In this document: in pieces, positions 1-6,072 of the stretch
Layout: every line of letters starts with the position of its first letter
Numbering within the stretch: position 1 is the stretch's first letter
NCBI GenBank assembly: GCA_003229065.1
Contig: QIHJ01000011.1
Coordinates: 1 to 8,435 of the forward strand
DNA length: 8,435 nt
Origin: Candidatus Dadabacteria bacterium
GTDB lineage: Bacteria > Desulfobacterota_D > UBA1144 > Nemesobacterales > UBA2774
Reading direction: 5' to 3'
Program-made: the position numbers and the translations under genes
The notes under the pieces: generated by a model
The model's database searches: none
The model's input: only the letters and a program-made list of their open reading frames with translations
What the model was told of the DNA's origin: nothing

Positions 1-16
1 GCAGCCCGTTGGGGTT

Positions 17-2353
17 ATGGATATCCCGGAAGCCACTACTAAAGCTTTTGGCGGTGACGAGCTTCGTGCCAGAGTGTTTTACGAAAAATACGCGCTCAGG
101 GATAAATCGGGCAAAATAGTAGAGCACACACCTGAAGACATGTGGCACCGCGTAGCAAGAGAAATAGCATCCCCCGAAAAGACAAAAGAGCTCAAGCAGG
201 AATGGAAAGACAATTTCTTCTGGCTTTTATCCAATTTCAAATTCATACCGGGAGGAAGGATACTCTTTGGTGCTGGGCAGGAAAGGAGGGCTACACTCCT
301 TAACTGTTACTATATGCCTATAAAAGAAGACTCGATCGAAGGTATCTTCGAGTGGTGTAAAGAGGCCGCAAGAACCTATTCATTCGGTGGAGGCGTAGGC
401 ACCGACATATCGATTTTAAGACCCAAAGGGGCGCCTGTTAACAACTCGGCGATCTACTCCACGGGTGCCGTATCATTCATGGAACTGCTTTCCACGACCA
501 CCGGCACAATAGGCCAGGCAGGACGCCGCGGTGCTCTAATGATCACCATAGATGTAAACCACCCGGACATTTCGGAATTCATCGATGTCAAGAACGATGA
601 AGAGAGATCGAAAGTCGAGTTCGCCAATATCTCAATCAAAATATCGGATGAATTTATGGAAGCGGTTGAAGACGATACGGACTTTGAGCTCAAGTTTGAA
701 AACGAAAAAGTAAAATTCAAAAAAACAGTACGCGCAAGAGACATTTGGGAAAAGCTTGTCCAATCCGCCTGGTCATCGGCCGAGCCCGGAGTAATTTTCT
801 GGGACGCTGTTAAAAGATACTCCCCAACCGAATACGGAGGAATGGAAGTAAACGGCGTAAACCCCTGCAGTGAGCAGGCGCTTGAGGACTACGGCAACTG
901 CTGCCTCGGCAACATTAATCTATCGCCTTTTGTGAGCGACGAGTTTACTGACAATGCCTCCATTGACTGGGAAAACATGGAGAAGGCGTTTAGATACGGT
1001 GTCAGGTTCTTAGACAATGTGCTTGATTACAACATGAAAAAACACCCGCTTAGCTTTCAGACGAAAGCCTCCACGCATTCAAGGCGTATCGGCGTAGGGT
1101 TTACCGGGTTTGGAGATATGCTGACAAAGCTCAATATAAAATACGATACTAACGAAGCTGTGGAATTTGCGGACAAGATGTTTGAGCACATCAAAAACAT
1201 AGTTTACGAAGCAAGCACCGATCTCGCAGCCGAAAAGGGCAGCTTCCCGGCTTTTGATCTCGACACTCATATGTCGGGGCCGTTTCTCCACAGCATAGAC
1301 GAGCGCATCAACGAAAAAATCAAAAACCAGGGTCTAAGAAACGCGTGCATATTAACAGTCCCGCCAGTAGGGAGCGGCTCGGTGCTCGCAGGCACCACGA
1401 GCGGAGTTGAGCCCATGTTTGCACTCTCATACTACAGACACTCAAAATCTCTATCAAAAGAAGAGTTCAAGGTATACCATCCGCTAGTAGGACAATATAT
1501 GGGACAATTCGGTATAGATGAGGAGAGCGAGCTCCCATCAACATTTGTAACCTCACATGAAATAAAGCCCGAAATGAGGGTGCGCATGCAGGGCGCTATT
1601 CAAAAGCACATAGATTCTTGTATATCCAGCACGGTCAATCTTCCGGCTGATATAACGCTCGATGAAGTAGAAAAGGTTTACTTCCTTGCCTGGAAACTCG
1701 GCTGTAAGGGTATAACGGTTTACAGAGAAGGCTCAAGAGAGGGCATTCTAATTACAGAAGAGCAGGCCAAGGAAAACAAAGAAGAAAAAAAGCTTCCGAC
1801 CCAGACCCAGAACGAAGGGATGAATAAAACCCATCACCCCAACCCCATCTCATCCCTTCGTTCTTCCTCACCCCAACTGCCGGAGATAACTCCGATAAAG
1901 AGGCCGCTGTATCTTGAGGGCTTTACCGAAGTTATAAAAACCGGCTATGGGAATCTTTACGTCACAATTAACACCATGGGCAGTAAACCCATAGAAGTAT
2001 TCGTACAGATCGGAAAATCCGGCTACTCCACTATGGCGGACGCAGAGGCAACGGGGAGACTCGTGTCACTTGCACTGCGCTCGGGAGTAAACGTTAAAGA
2101 TGTAGTCGAGCAGCTTGAAGGCATCGGGGGGTCTTCACCTGTGTTCTCGGACGGCAAGCTCGTTATGTCTATACCGGACGCGATTGCCACAGTGCTTAAG
2201 AAACACTTCGTCACACCCGGGCAAGAGGAGCTCGATACGAGAAGGGCCACAGATATGAACCTCGAGAACTGCCCGGACTGCGGTGACCGTGCGCTTGCAT
2301 TTGAACAAGGCTGTGTGACGTGCAGGAGCTGCGGATATTCCAAGTGCAATTAA
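17..2353 (+). CDS. nrdJ: Adenosylcobalamin-dependent (class II) ribonucleoside-diphosphate reductase
   Basis: Reduces ribonucleotides to deoxyribonucleotides in the cytoplasm, using a thiyl radical generated from adenosylcobalamin, so it needs no oxygen and no separate radical subunit. The ten-stranded barrel domain covers about residues 10-580. The finger-loop motif NPCSEQ carries the expected catalytic trio N282, C284 (thiyl radical) and E286. C97 (LLNC) and C295 (GNCCLG) fit the redox pair that reduces the substrate. The TTSGVEP segment (460-466) is the conserved phosphate-side loop. A linker (about 583-635) leads to a TSCPD-type domain (about 637-730) and a Cys-rich tail (C752, C755, C766, C769, C772, C777) that should re-reduce the active-site disulfide. 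The 778-residue length is normal for the family. The linker contains a palindromic insertion-like segment (see the repeat entry). The start is uncertain: the reading frame is open to the window edge, no other start codon lies between, and ATG 17 has no good ribosome site, so a few residues may lie upstream. Confidence 0.96.
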   Translation: MDIPEATTKAFGGDELRARVFYEKYALRDKSGKIVEHTPEDMWHRVAREIASPEKTKELKQEWKDNFFWLLSNFKFIPGGRILFGAGQERRATLLNCYYMPIKEDSIEGIFEWCKEAARTYSFGGGVGTDISILRPKGAPVNNSAIYSTGAVSFMELLSTTTGTIGQAGRRGALMITIDVNHPDISEFIDVKNDEERSKVEFANISIKISDEFMEAVEDDTDFELKFENEKVKFKKTVRARDIWEKLVQSAWSSAEPGVIFWDAVKRYSPTEYGGMEVNGVNPCSEQALEDYGNCCLGNINLSPFVSDEFTDNASIDWENMEKAFRYGVRFLDNVLDYNMKKHPLSFQTKASTHSRRIGVGFTGFGDMLTKLNIKYDTNEAVEFADKMFEHIKNIVYEASTDLAAEKGSFPAFDLDTHMSGPFLHSIDERINEKIKNQGLRNACILTVPPVGSGSVLAGTTSGVEPMFALSYYRHSKSLSKEEFKVYHPLVGQYMGQFGIDEESELPSTFVTSHEIKPEMRVRMQGAIQKHIDSCISSTVNLPADITLDEVEKVYFLAWKLGCKGITVYREGSREGILITEEQAKENKEEKKLPTQTQNEGMNKTHHPNPISSLRSSSPQLPEITPIKRPLYLEGFTEVIKTGYGNLYVTINTMGSKPIEVFVQIGKSGYSTMADAEATGRLVSLALRSGVNVKDVVEQLEGIGGSSPVFSDGKLVMSIPDAIATVLKKHFVTPGQEELDTRRATDMNLENCPDCGDRALAFEQGCVTCRSCGYSKCN
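1809..1864. repeat. Palindromic element inside the nrdJ linker (15-bp perfect inverted repeat)
   Basis: The arms AGAACGAAGGGATGA (1809-1823) and TCATCCCTTCGTTCT (1850-1864) are exact reverse complements around a 26-base, C-rich spacer. A 10-base direct repeat TCACCCCAAC occurs at 1834-1843, inside the spacer, and again at 1868-1877, just beyond the right arm. The segment is read in frame as part of NrdJ (about residues 599-616, NEGMNKTHHPNPISSLRS), a low-complexity stretch between the catalytic and TSCPD domains where no fold would be disturbed. Its pyrimidine-rich composition differs from the flanking gene. The form resembles interspersed palindromic repeats that invade coding genes, such as Rickettsia palindromic elements. 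That comparison is by form only, and I saw no second copy in this window. Confidence 0.7.
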
Positions 2354-2371
2354 TATTTTGAGGGAGGCAAT

Positions 2372-2668
2372 ATGGCAGAGAGCACATCACATAAGAGAAC
2401 AGCGAAGAAATTAGCAGACAAGTATAAAACTACATATAATGACCAAGAAGGGGTTGACATAAATACACGAAAGCTAGCCATTGAGGTAGAGACAGAAGGA
2501 AGCGTCAAAGATGGTATTAGACAATTACAAGGACATAGGAAACCAGTTTACATCGCTGGCGCAAATGCTGCAACTGTTAATGAGGCACTAGAAGCAACTC
2601 AAAACAATACGGTAGGCGTGATGGACAAAGATGGAAACATAATTAAGCGATCAACACGCAAAAAGTGA
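2372..2668 (+). CDS. Small hypothetical protein, possible minimal PD-(D/E)xK nuclease-like fold
   Basis: A 98-residue soluble protein with basic ends, not firmly recognised. The start is well supported: ATG 2372 follows AGGGAGG (2361-2367) and lies 18 bases after the nrdJ stop, so cotranscription with nrdJ is plausible. Residues 26-40 (EGVDI, then AIEVE) give D29, E38 and E40 on what look like two beta strands, the arrangement of a PD-(D/E)xK core with Glu in place of the usual Lys. After this come a helix with regularly placed charges (about 44-55), a strand (PVYIAG, 58-63), a second helix (about 66-76) and a strand pair ending VGVMDKDGNIIKRS, an order common in restriction-endonuclease-like folds. 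The protein is very short for a free-standing nuclease. GC is about 40 % over 240 hand-counted bases, against about 49 % in nrdJ samples, and codons are A-rich, which hints at separate ancestry. A terminator follows at 2719. The nuclease reading is inference only. Confidence 0.75.
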   Translation: MAESTSHKRTAKKLADKYKTTYNDQEGVDINTRKLAIEVETEGSVKDGIRQLQGHRKPVYIAGANAATVNEALEATQNNTVGVMDKDGNIIKRSTRKK

Positions 2669-2718
2669 CTTTAATAAGAGATAAGAATAAGACAAAATAT
2701 ATAAATGTAGGATGTTGG

Positions 2719-2765
2719 AATATAAAACCCCCAAGCTCATTTAAAGAGCTTGGGGGTTTTATATT
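2719..2765. terminator. Strong symmetric intrinsic terminator
   Basis: Arms 2719-2738 and 2746-2765 form a perfect 20-bp stem with a 7-base loop. The GC core is CCCCCAAGCTC paired with GAGCTTGGGGG, flanked by an A tract on the left and TTTTATATT on the right, so it can end transcription from either direction. It closes the nrdJ/small-gene transcript. Its right edge is only 23 bases before the next start codon, so it may also sit in the leader of the downstream gene. Confidence 0.9.
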
Positions 2766-2788
2766 ATTTATAAATAAAGGAGAGCGGC

Positions 2789-3109
2789 ATGCAGGGTGAG
2801 AGAAAGGGATCTGTGATTTCAGGAGTGTTTTGGATGTTCCTGATCTCTATTCTCCTTTTCTGGCTCCCTTTTGTGGGGCCTCTCATAGCCGGCATAGTGG
2901 GCGGTAAAAAGGCAGGCAGTGTAGAAAACGCTCTTTTAGCCGTGTTCCTTCCGGCAGTAGTGCTGGGAATCCTGCTCTTCGCTTTTTCCGCCACTCTGAC
3001 AGGCGCTCCCATAATAGGGTTCGTAGCAGCCGCGGGCGGGTTTATACTTGTAATATCAAATGTAGGCCCCTTACTCCTTGGAGCGATCATCGGCGGTATA
3101 TTGGATTAG
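2789..3109 (+). CDS. Small glycine-rich integral membrane protein, function unknown
   Basis: A 106-residue, very hydrophobic protein with no recognised enzyme motif. ATG 2789 follows AAGGAG (2777-2782) at a good distance. A short charged N-terminus (MQGERKG) precedes a first hydrophobic span (about 9-37), a short polar loop with KK (40-41) and E46, a second span (about 47-70), and a third hydrophobic region (about 73-104) ending in GGILD. Two matching segments, VGPLIAGIVGG (29-39) and VGPLLLGAIIGG (92-103), suggest an internal repeat of a glycine-rich helix hairpin. The style resembles small DUF5518-like membrane proteins, but I cannot assign a family. The gene stands alone between the terminator at 2765 and the convergent sigma-factor gene. 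No promoter is clear in the 23 bases after the terminator. TATAAA-like stretches at about 2698-2704 and 2721-2726 are the only -10 candidates and have no matching -35. Confidence 0.82.
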   Translation: MQGERKGSVISGVFWMFLISILLFWLPFVGPLIAGIVGGKKAGSVENALLAVFLPAVVLGILLFAFSATLTGAPIIGFVAAAGGFILVISNVGPLLLGAIIGGILD

Positions 3110-3210
3110 CTTGGGATTATTCAGTTAGCGCTAGAGTCTACGCAATCAGTCGCTGTCGTAAACCTTAGAAACTTTTAAGCTTAAGAAGGTAGAAGTGTTA
3201 AACCACGCTA

Positions 3211-3254
3211 AGGGGTCTCAGCGAAAACTCGGCAATGTTAATCGAGACGCCCCT
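3211..3254. other. Hairpin between two convergent genes
   Basis: AGGGGTCTC (3211-3219) pairs with GAGA (3244-3247) plus CCCCT (3250-3254), leaving a two-base bulge (3248-3249) and a 24-base loop. It lies at the stop codon of the minus-strand sigma-factor gene and downstream of the plus-strand membrane-protein gene, where a shared terminator would be expected. No T tract follows on either strand, so termination is doubtful and RNA 3'-end stabilisation is an alternative. The rest of the gap from 3110 holds only short palindromes, TAGCGCTA (3126-3133) and TTAAGCTTAA (3175-3184), and no gene that I can support. Confidence 0.35.
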
Positions 3255-4428
3255 ACTTTAAAAAACTTTCCAGATGGTCTTTTACTTCAGAATTGGCCAG
3301 TTTCCCGAGAGCCGCTTTTTCGATCTGTCTTATCCTCTCACGTGTCAGATTGAAACGCTTTCCGATCTCATCGAGCGTATAAGTGCTCTGCTGCTCAATA
3401 CCGAAGCGGAGCCTCAGAATCTCTTCCTCCCTCGGGTTTAAAAGCCTAAGAGCCTCCTTCAACTTATCCGTGAGGTCGGATTTAGCGACAAGGGTGTCGG
3501 GGATAAGGGTTTCATTGTCCGCTATTGAATCAAGAAGCGTTGTTTTTTCCCCGTCAAGTAGAGGCGTATCCAAACTGATCGCATCCTTTGTCGATCTCAA
3601 TATGCGCTTCACTACTTCTACAGAGATACCGGACTTGCGCGATATCTCCTTAGGCGTAGGCTTTCTCCCTTGCTGCTTAGCCAGTATTGCATTCACCTTA
3701 TAGACACGGTTTGCCTGCTCAAGGAGGTAAACAGGCACCTTAATTGTCCTTGTCTGCCCCTGAAGCGCCCTTAAGATTGCCTGGTGTATCCACCACGAAG
3801 CGTATGTTGAGAACTTAAACCCCTTTCTGTGATCAAAGCGCTCAACCGCCCTCATCAGCCCCATATTACCCTCTTGTATAAGGTCGGAAAGCGGGAGACC
3901 ACGTCCCATGTACTTCCGTGATATTGTAATGACGAGCCTCAGATTAGCTTTAACAAACCTCTGCTTAAGCCTTTTAGCATTATCGGAATAAGCCTTGATA
4001 AAACCGTTTAAGCTCTTAATGCGCTTTGGTATATTTGGGCGGCCGTTACGTCCGTTTCTATAACCGTTTAATCTTGCGGCCTTGAATTTTCCTACTGCGA
4101 GCCTGTCTACCAGGAGCACAAGCTCCCTTGATTTTGCCTCGCACGTTTTAATTTTGGCCGCAATCTCTATCTCTTCCTGTGCCGTAAAAAGAGGCTCGAT
4201 CGACATGTCCTTGAAATAAACGTAGAGCAGCCTGAGCTGCTCATCGGGCGTATCGTCTGATTTGGATTTTGATCTGGAACCGGGATGCCCGTAACCGTTT
4301 TCTGAATCGTCTTCCTGAATGTAGCTCTTTATGCGCTTTGTCTTGCCTACATCTTCTTGTTCCTCGGAAAACTCGCTAAAATCACTTACAGTTACAGAAT
4401 CGTCAAACTCTTTAAGTTTTGTCTCCAT
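3253..4428 (-). CDS. RNA polymerase sigma factor, sigma-70 family (RpoD/RpoS-like)
   Basis: Directs RNA polymerase to promoters with -10/-35 elements. Order along the 391 residues: an acidic, low-complexity N-terminus (1-60) that is too short and unlike a full region 1.1; region 1.2 (about 63-97, EQLRLLYVYFKDM); a short basic non-conserved insert rich in Arg, Asn and Gly (about 112-150); region 2 (about 156-232), including the core-binding DLIQEGNMGLMRAVERFD and the -10 reading helix STYASWWIHQAILRAL; region 3 (about 235-315); and region 4, with the -35 reading helix-turn-helix TLDEIGKRFNLTRERIRQIE (351-370). Region 4 is closest to RpoD/SigA, while the missing region 1.1 and the altered region 2.4 (H215 and L219 where E. 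coli RpoD has R436 and T440) fit a group 2 factor, so I give no symbol. The start is supported by AAGGAAG about 8 bases upstream on the minus strand. It may be the only sigma of its lineage or an accessory one. Confidence 0.95.
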   Translation of the reverse strand: METKLKEFDDSVTVSDFSEFSEEQEDVGKTKRIKSYIQEDDSENGYGHPGSRSKSKSDDTPDEQLRLLYVYFKDMSIEPLFTAQEEIEIAAKIKTCEAKSRELVLLVDRLAVGKFKAARLNGYRNGRNGRPNIPKRIKSLNGFIKAYSDNAKRLKQRFVKANLRLVITISRKYMGRGLPLSDLIQEGNMGLMRAVERFDHRKGFKFSTYASWWIHQAILRALQGQTRTIKVPVYLLEQANRVYKVNAILAKQQGRKPTPKEISRKSGISVEVVKRILRSTKDAISLDTPLLDGEKTTLLDSIADNETLIPDTLVAKSDLTDKLKEALRLLNPREEEILRLRFGIEQQSTYTLDEIGKRFNLTRERIRQIEKAALGKLANSEVKDHLESFLK

Positions 4429-4701
4429 ACCTTCTTCCTTTAAGAGATATTTTAGACCTTCTATATAACTCTGAACATGAGATACTACATTTCATTTCGT
4501 CATTAAATGTAAGCACTATATGGGGCAGGAAAATTCTCAACCTCCGAAATAAACAGCACAAACTCCGGGCTCTTTATTTATCTAAATTTAGCAACGAAAC
4601 ACCAGATTAACCCTAATCTCATTAACACTGTTTACTCACTGCCAATACTGATCTATCTTCCGGTTACCGCCATTCTATCAAATTCTAAAAATTAATTCAA
4701 C
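4429..4701 (-). other. AT-rich gap between sodA and the sigma-factor gene
   Basis: Both flanking genes read leftwards, so this stretch should hold the 3' end of the sodA transcript and the promoter of the sigma-factor gene. I find no intrinsic terminator and no convincing -35/-10 pair. Two small symmetric elements are visible: TACATTT/AAATGTA (4486-4492 and 4505-4511) and CGGT-T-ACCG (4661-4669). Neither can be assigned a role. A plus-strand reading frame at 4419-4610 has no family resemblance and is not taken as a gene. Confidence 0.4.
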
Positions 4702-5310
4702 CTATTTAGATCCATTATAATTAGCTTCTACCTGATCCCAATTAACCACGTTCCACCAAGCTGCAATATAATCGGGCCTCCGGTTCTGATAATTAAGGTA
4801 GTAAGCATGCTCCCACACATCCAGGCCGAGTATCGGTTTCAAGCCCTCCGACACCGGATTGTCCTGATTAGGAGTAGATGAAACCACCAATTTGCCGCTC
4901 CCCTCCAGTGACAACCATGCCCATCCGCTGCCGAACCTGGTAGCGGCCGCTTTCGCGAACTCCTCCTTAAACGCATCCAGGCTGCCTAGGGATGAATTTA
5001 TGGCCTCAAGCAAATCACCTGAAGGTTCCCCTCCTCCCGGGCACATTATCTCCCAAAAGAGACTGTGGTTTGCGTGGCCCCCTCCGCTGTTGCGTACAGC
5101 GCCCCTTATATCCTCGGGCACGCTGTTCAGGTCCTTTAGCATGTCGGTGAGACTGCGCTCTCCCTGCTCGGGATGTTTCTCTATTGCCGCATTTAAATTA
5201 TTTACATATGTCTGATGATGTTTAGTATGGTGAATCTCCATCGTACGGGCATCTATATGAGGTTCTAAAGCACTGTAATCATAAAGCAACTTTGGTAATT
5301 CGTACGGCAT
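4702..5310 (-). CDS. sodA: Superoxide dismutase, Mn/Fe family, Mn-type signature
   Basis: Converts superoxide to hydrogen peroxide and oxygen. It has no signal peptide, so it is cytoplasmic. The 202 residues match the family's usual length. Metal ligands are H27 (in MEIHHTKHH), H82 (in [10 protein letters not shown]), D164 and H168 (in DVWEHAYY). Second-sphere residues G78 and Q149 (in PNQDNP) follow the manganese pattern rather than the iron one, though cambialistic use cannot be excluded. The N-terminal helical hairpin covers about 1-90 and the alpha/beta C-terminal domain about 91-202. GGGAGGAG (complement of 5316-5323) is a strong ribosome site five bases before the ATG. The gene is transcribed away from the suf regulator from a shared 326-base control region with a perfect-consensus promoter, which ties superoxide removal to Fe-S repair. 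Confidence 0.97.
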   Translation of the reverse strand: MPYELPKLLYDYSALEPHIDARTMEIHHTKHHQTYVNNLNAAIEKHPEQGERSLTDMLKDLNSVPEDIRGAVRNSGGGHANHSLFWEIMCPGGGEPSGDLLEAINSSLGSLDAFKEEFAKAAATRFGSGWAWLSLEGSGKLVVSSTPNQDNPVSEGLKPILGLDVWEHAYYLNYQNRRPDYIAAWWNVVNWDQVEANYNGSK

Positions 5311-5356
5311 TACATCTCCTCCCGAACTAAATTGTTTTTGAATTGGAAACTGGCGC

Positions 5357-5402
5357 TATCGGCATTGTTTATAGGAAATATAAATAAATTTGTACTCCGA
5401 TA
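5357..5402 (-). promoter_or_regulatory. Nested inverted repeats in the sodA leader
   Basis: If transcription starts near 5451, sodA carries a leader of about 140 bases. Within it TATCGG (5357-5362) and CCGATA (5397-5402) are exact complements, enclosing a second pair TTTATA (5368-5373) and TATAAA (5379-5384) with a five-base loop. The two stems can form together. The stems are short and AT-rich, so a chance origin is possible. No known riboswitch consensus is recognised. Confidence 0.3.
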
Positions 5403-5456
5403 TAATCTTTTTTACTTTAATCTTTTTATTTGGGCAACCTGTGCCGCGAACTTCCT

Positions 5457-5474
5457 CATTATAACAAGATAATG
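5457..5474. promoter_or_regulatory. Palindromic operator candidate over the sodA -10 box
   Basis: CATTATAACAAGATAATG is a perfect inverted repeat (CATTAT, six bases, ATAATG) that covers the whole -10 box of the sodA promoter (5458-5463). Its ATAATG/CATTAT half-sites recall Fur-family boxes, but the spacing is not the classical one. A repressor bound here would block RNA polymerase. The identity of the regulator is inference. Confidence 0.5.
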
Positions 5475-5486
5475 TGGTTATGTCAA
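5458..5486 (-). promoter_or_regulatory. Perfect-consensus sigma-70 promoter for sodA
   Basis: On the minus strand the -35 box TTGACA (complement of 5481-5486) and the -10 box TATAAT (complement of 5458-5463) are separated by exactly 17 bases, an optimal match at every position. Transcription should start near 5451 and run into sodA. A promoter this strong on a stress gene implies a repressor, consistent with the palindrome that overlaps the -10 box. Confidence 0.85.
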
Positions 5487-5541
5487 AGAAAATCACCATA
5501 TGCTGTTATTTTGACCCGAAATTGCCCCTCAAGCCCTCTGT

Positions 5542-5570
5542 TTGACACCTATCCATTTGCCTGGTAACTT
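5542..5570 (+). promoter_or_regulatory. Promoter candidate for the Rrf2 regulator and suf genes
   Basis: TTGACA (5542-5547) is a perfect -35 box. With 17-base spacing the -10 position reads TAACTT (5565-5570), which keeps only the first, second and last consensus bases. The start would be near 5577, giving a 60-base leader. AT-rich alternatives for the -10 box (TATATT/TATTAT, 5589-5596) lack a good -35. The weak -10 fits a promoter that needs help or is tightly controlled. Confidence 0.5.
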
Positions 5571-5576
5571 TTACCA
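5562..5576. promoter_or_regulatory. Palindromic operator candidate at the regulator promoter
   Basis: TGGTAA-CTT-TTACCA is a perfect inverted repeat with a three-base centre, lying across the -10 region of the plus-strand promoter candidate. Autorepression is usual for Rrf2 regulators of suf/isc operons, so this is the best visible candidate for self-binding. It does not match the E. coli IscR consensus closely. A second weaker symmetry, AATAT-GT-ATATT (5583-5594), follows. Confidence 0.5.
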
Positions 5577-5636
5577 ATTAGCAATATGTATATTATGGAT
5601 GCATGATGTCCACAATATTTTAGGTATACACGTAAA

Positions 5637-6062
5637 ATGCAGGTATCTAAAACACTTGATTATGCAGTCAGATCATTGACTTATATGGGGAATGATCCTG
5701 TTCTGAAGCGCAGCATGAAAGAGATCTCGGAACACCAGCATATACCGCTGAGCTACCTCGCCAAGATTATGAGGAGGCTTGTAAAAAAGGGTATAGTACG
5801 CTCTATGGTAGGTCCCGACGGTGGATATGCGCTCAGGAGATCCCCGAAAGAAATCAAACTAAGGGACGTCTACGAAGCGATCGAGGGCGAAATAAGAATG
5901 GTAGACTGTATGGATAGAGATAATATCTGCGTATTCTACGACAGCTGCACACAGCTTCCGGTCTGGGATAAGGTGCAGATGTCAATGATTAAGATTTTAG
6001 AAGATACCACCCTTCAGGACATGCTTAGCAAGAGTAGAGGTAAATCTGCCCGCCCAAACTAG
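5637..6062 (+). CDS. Rrf2-family Fe-S-sensing transcriptional regulator of the suf operon (IscR/SufR-like)
   Basis: A 141-residue winged-helix DNA-binding protein. The family-typical N-terminus (MQVSKTLDYAVRSLTYM) fixes the start, although only a weak AGG at 5622-5624 lies upstream as a ribosome site. The helix-turn-helix spans about residues 26-57 (SMKEISEHQHIPLSYLAKIM onward), with the wing at GPDGGYAL (59-66). Three cysteines, C91, C98 and C104, sit in the loop before the C-terminal helix, where IscR and NsrR hold a [2Fe-2S] or [4Fe-4S] cluster. The spacing CX6CX5C is one residue longer between the first two than in E. coli IscR. The gene lies directly upstream of sufB and sufC on the same strand, so it very probably senses Fe-S status and controls this operon and perhaps the divergent sodA. 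Switching mode (apo versus holo repressor) cannot be read from sequence. Confidence 0.92.
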   Translation: MQVSKTLDYAVRSLTYMGNDPVLKRSMKEISEHQHIPLSYLAKIMRRLVKKGIVRSMVGPDGGYALRRSPKEIKLRDVYEAIEGEIRMVDCMDRDNICVFYDSCTQLPVWDKVQMSMIKILEDTTLQDMLSKSRGKSARPN

Positions 6063-6072
6063 GCGGGGCGGG
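6049..6072 (+). other. GC-rich hairpin at the end of the regulator gene
   Basis: CCCGCCC (6049-6055) pairs with GGGCGGG (6066-6072), or alternatively CCCGCC with GGCGGG (6062-6067). The two forms are mutually exclusive and span the regulator's stop codon. No T tract follows, so it is not a standard terminator. It may partly separate regulator from sufB expression or protect the mRNA. The following gap to sufB (6073-6194) holds a TATAAA at 6163-6168 without a matching -35. Confidence 0.4.

Noticed and set aside
2764..3090. A 108-codon minus-strand frame opposite the membrane-protein gene
   Set aside because: The plus-strand frame has a good ribosome site and coherent membrane segments. The opposite frame is its shadow and has no ribosome site of its own.
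3211..3254. Hairpin between convergent genes as an intrinsic terminator
   Set aside because: No T tract follows on either strand and the stem is bulged with a long loop, so it is listed only as a hairpin.
4419..4610. A 63-codon plus-strand reading frame in the sodA/sigma-factor gap
   Set aside because: It starts inside the 5' end of the minus-strand sigma-factor gene, lies in AT-rich promoter DNA, and has no ribosome site or family resemblance.
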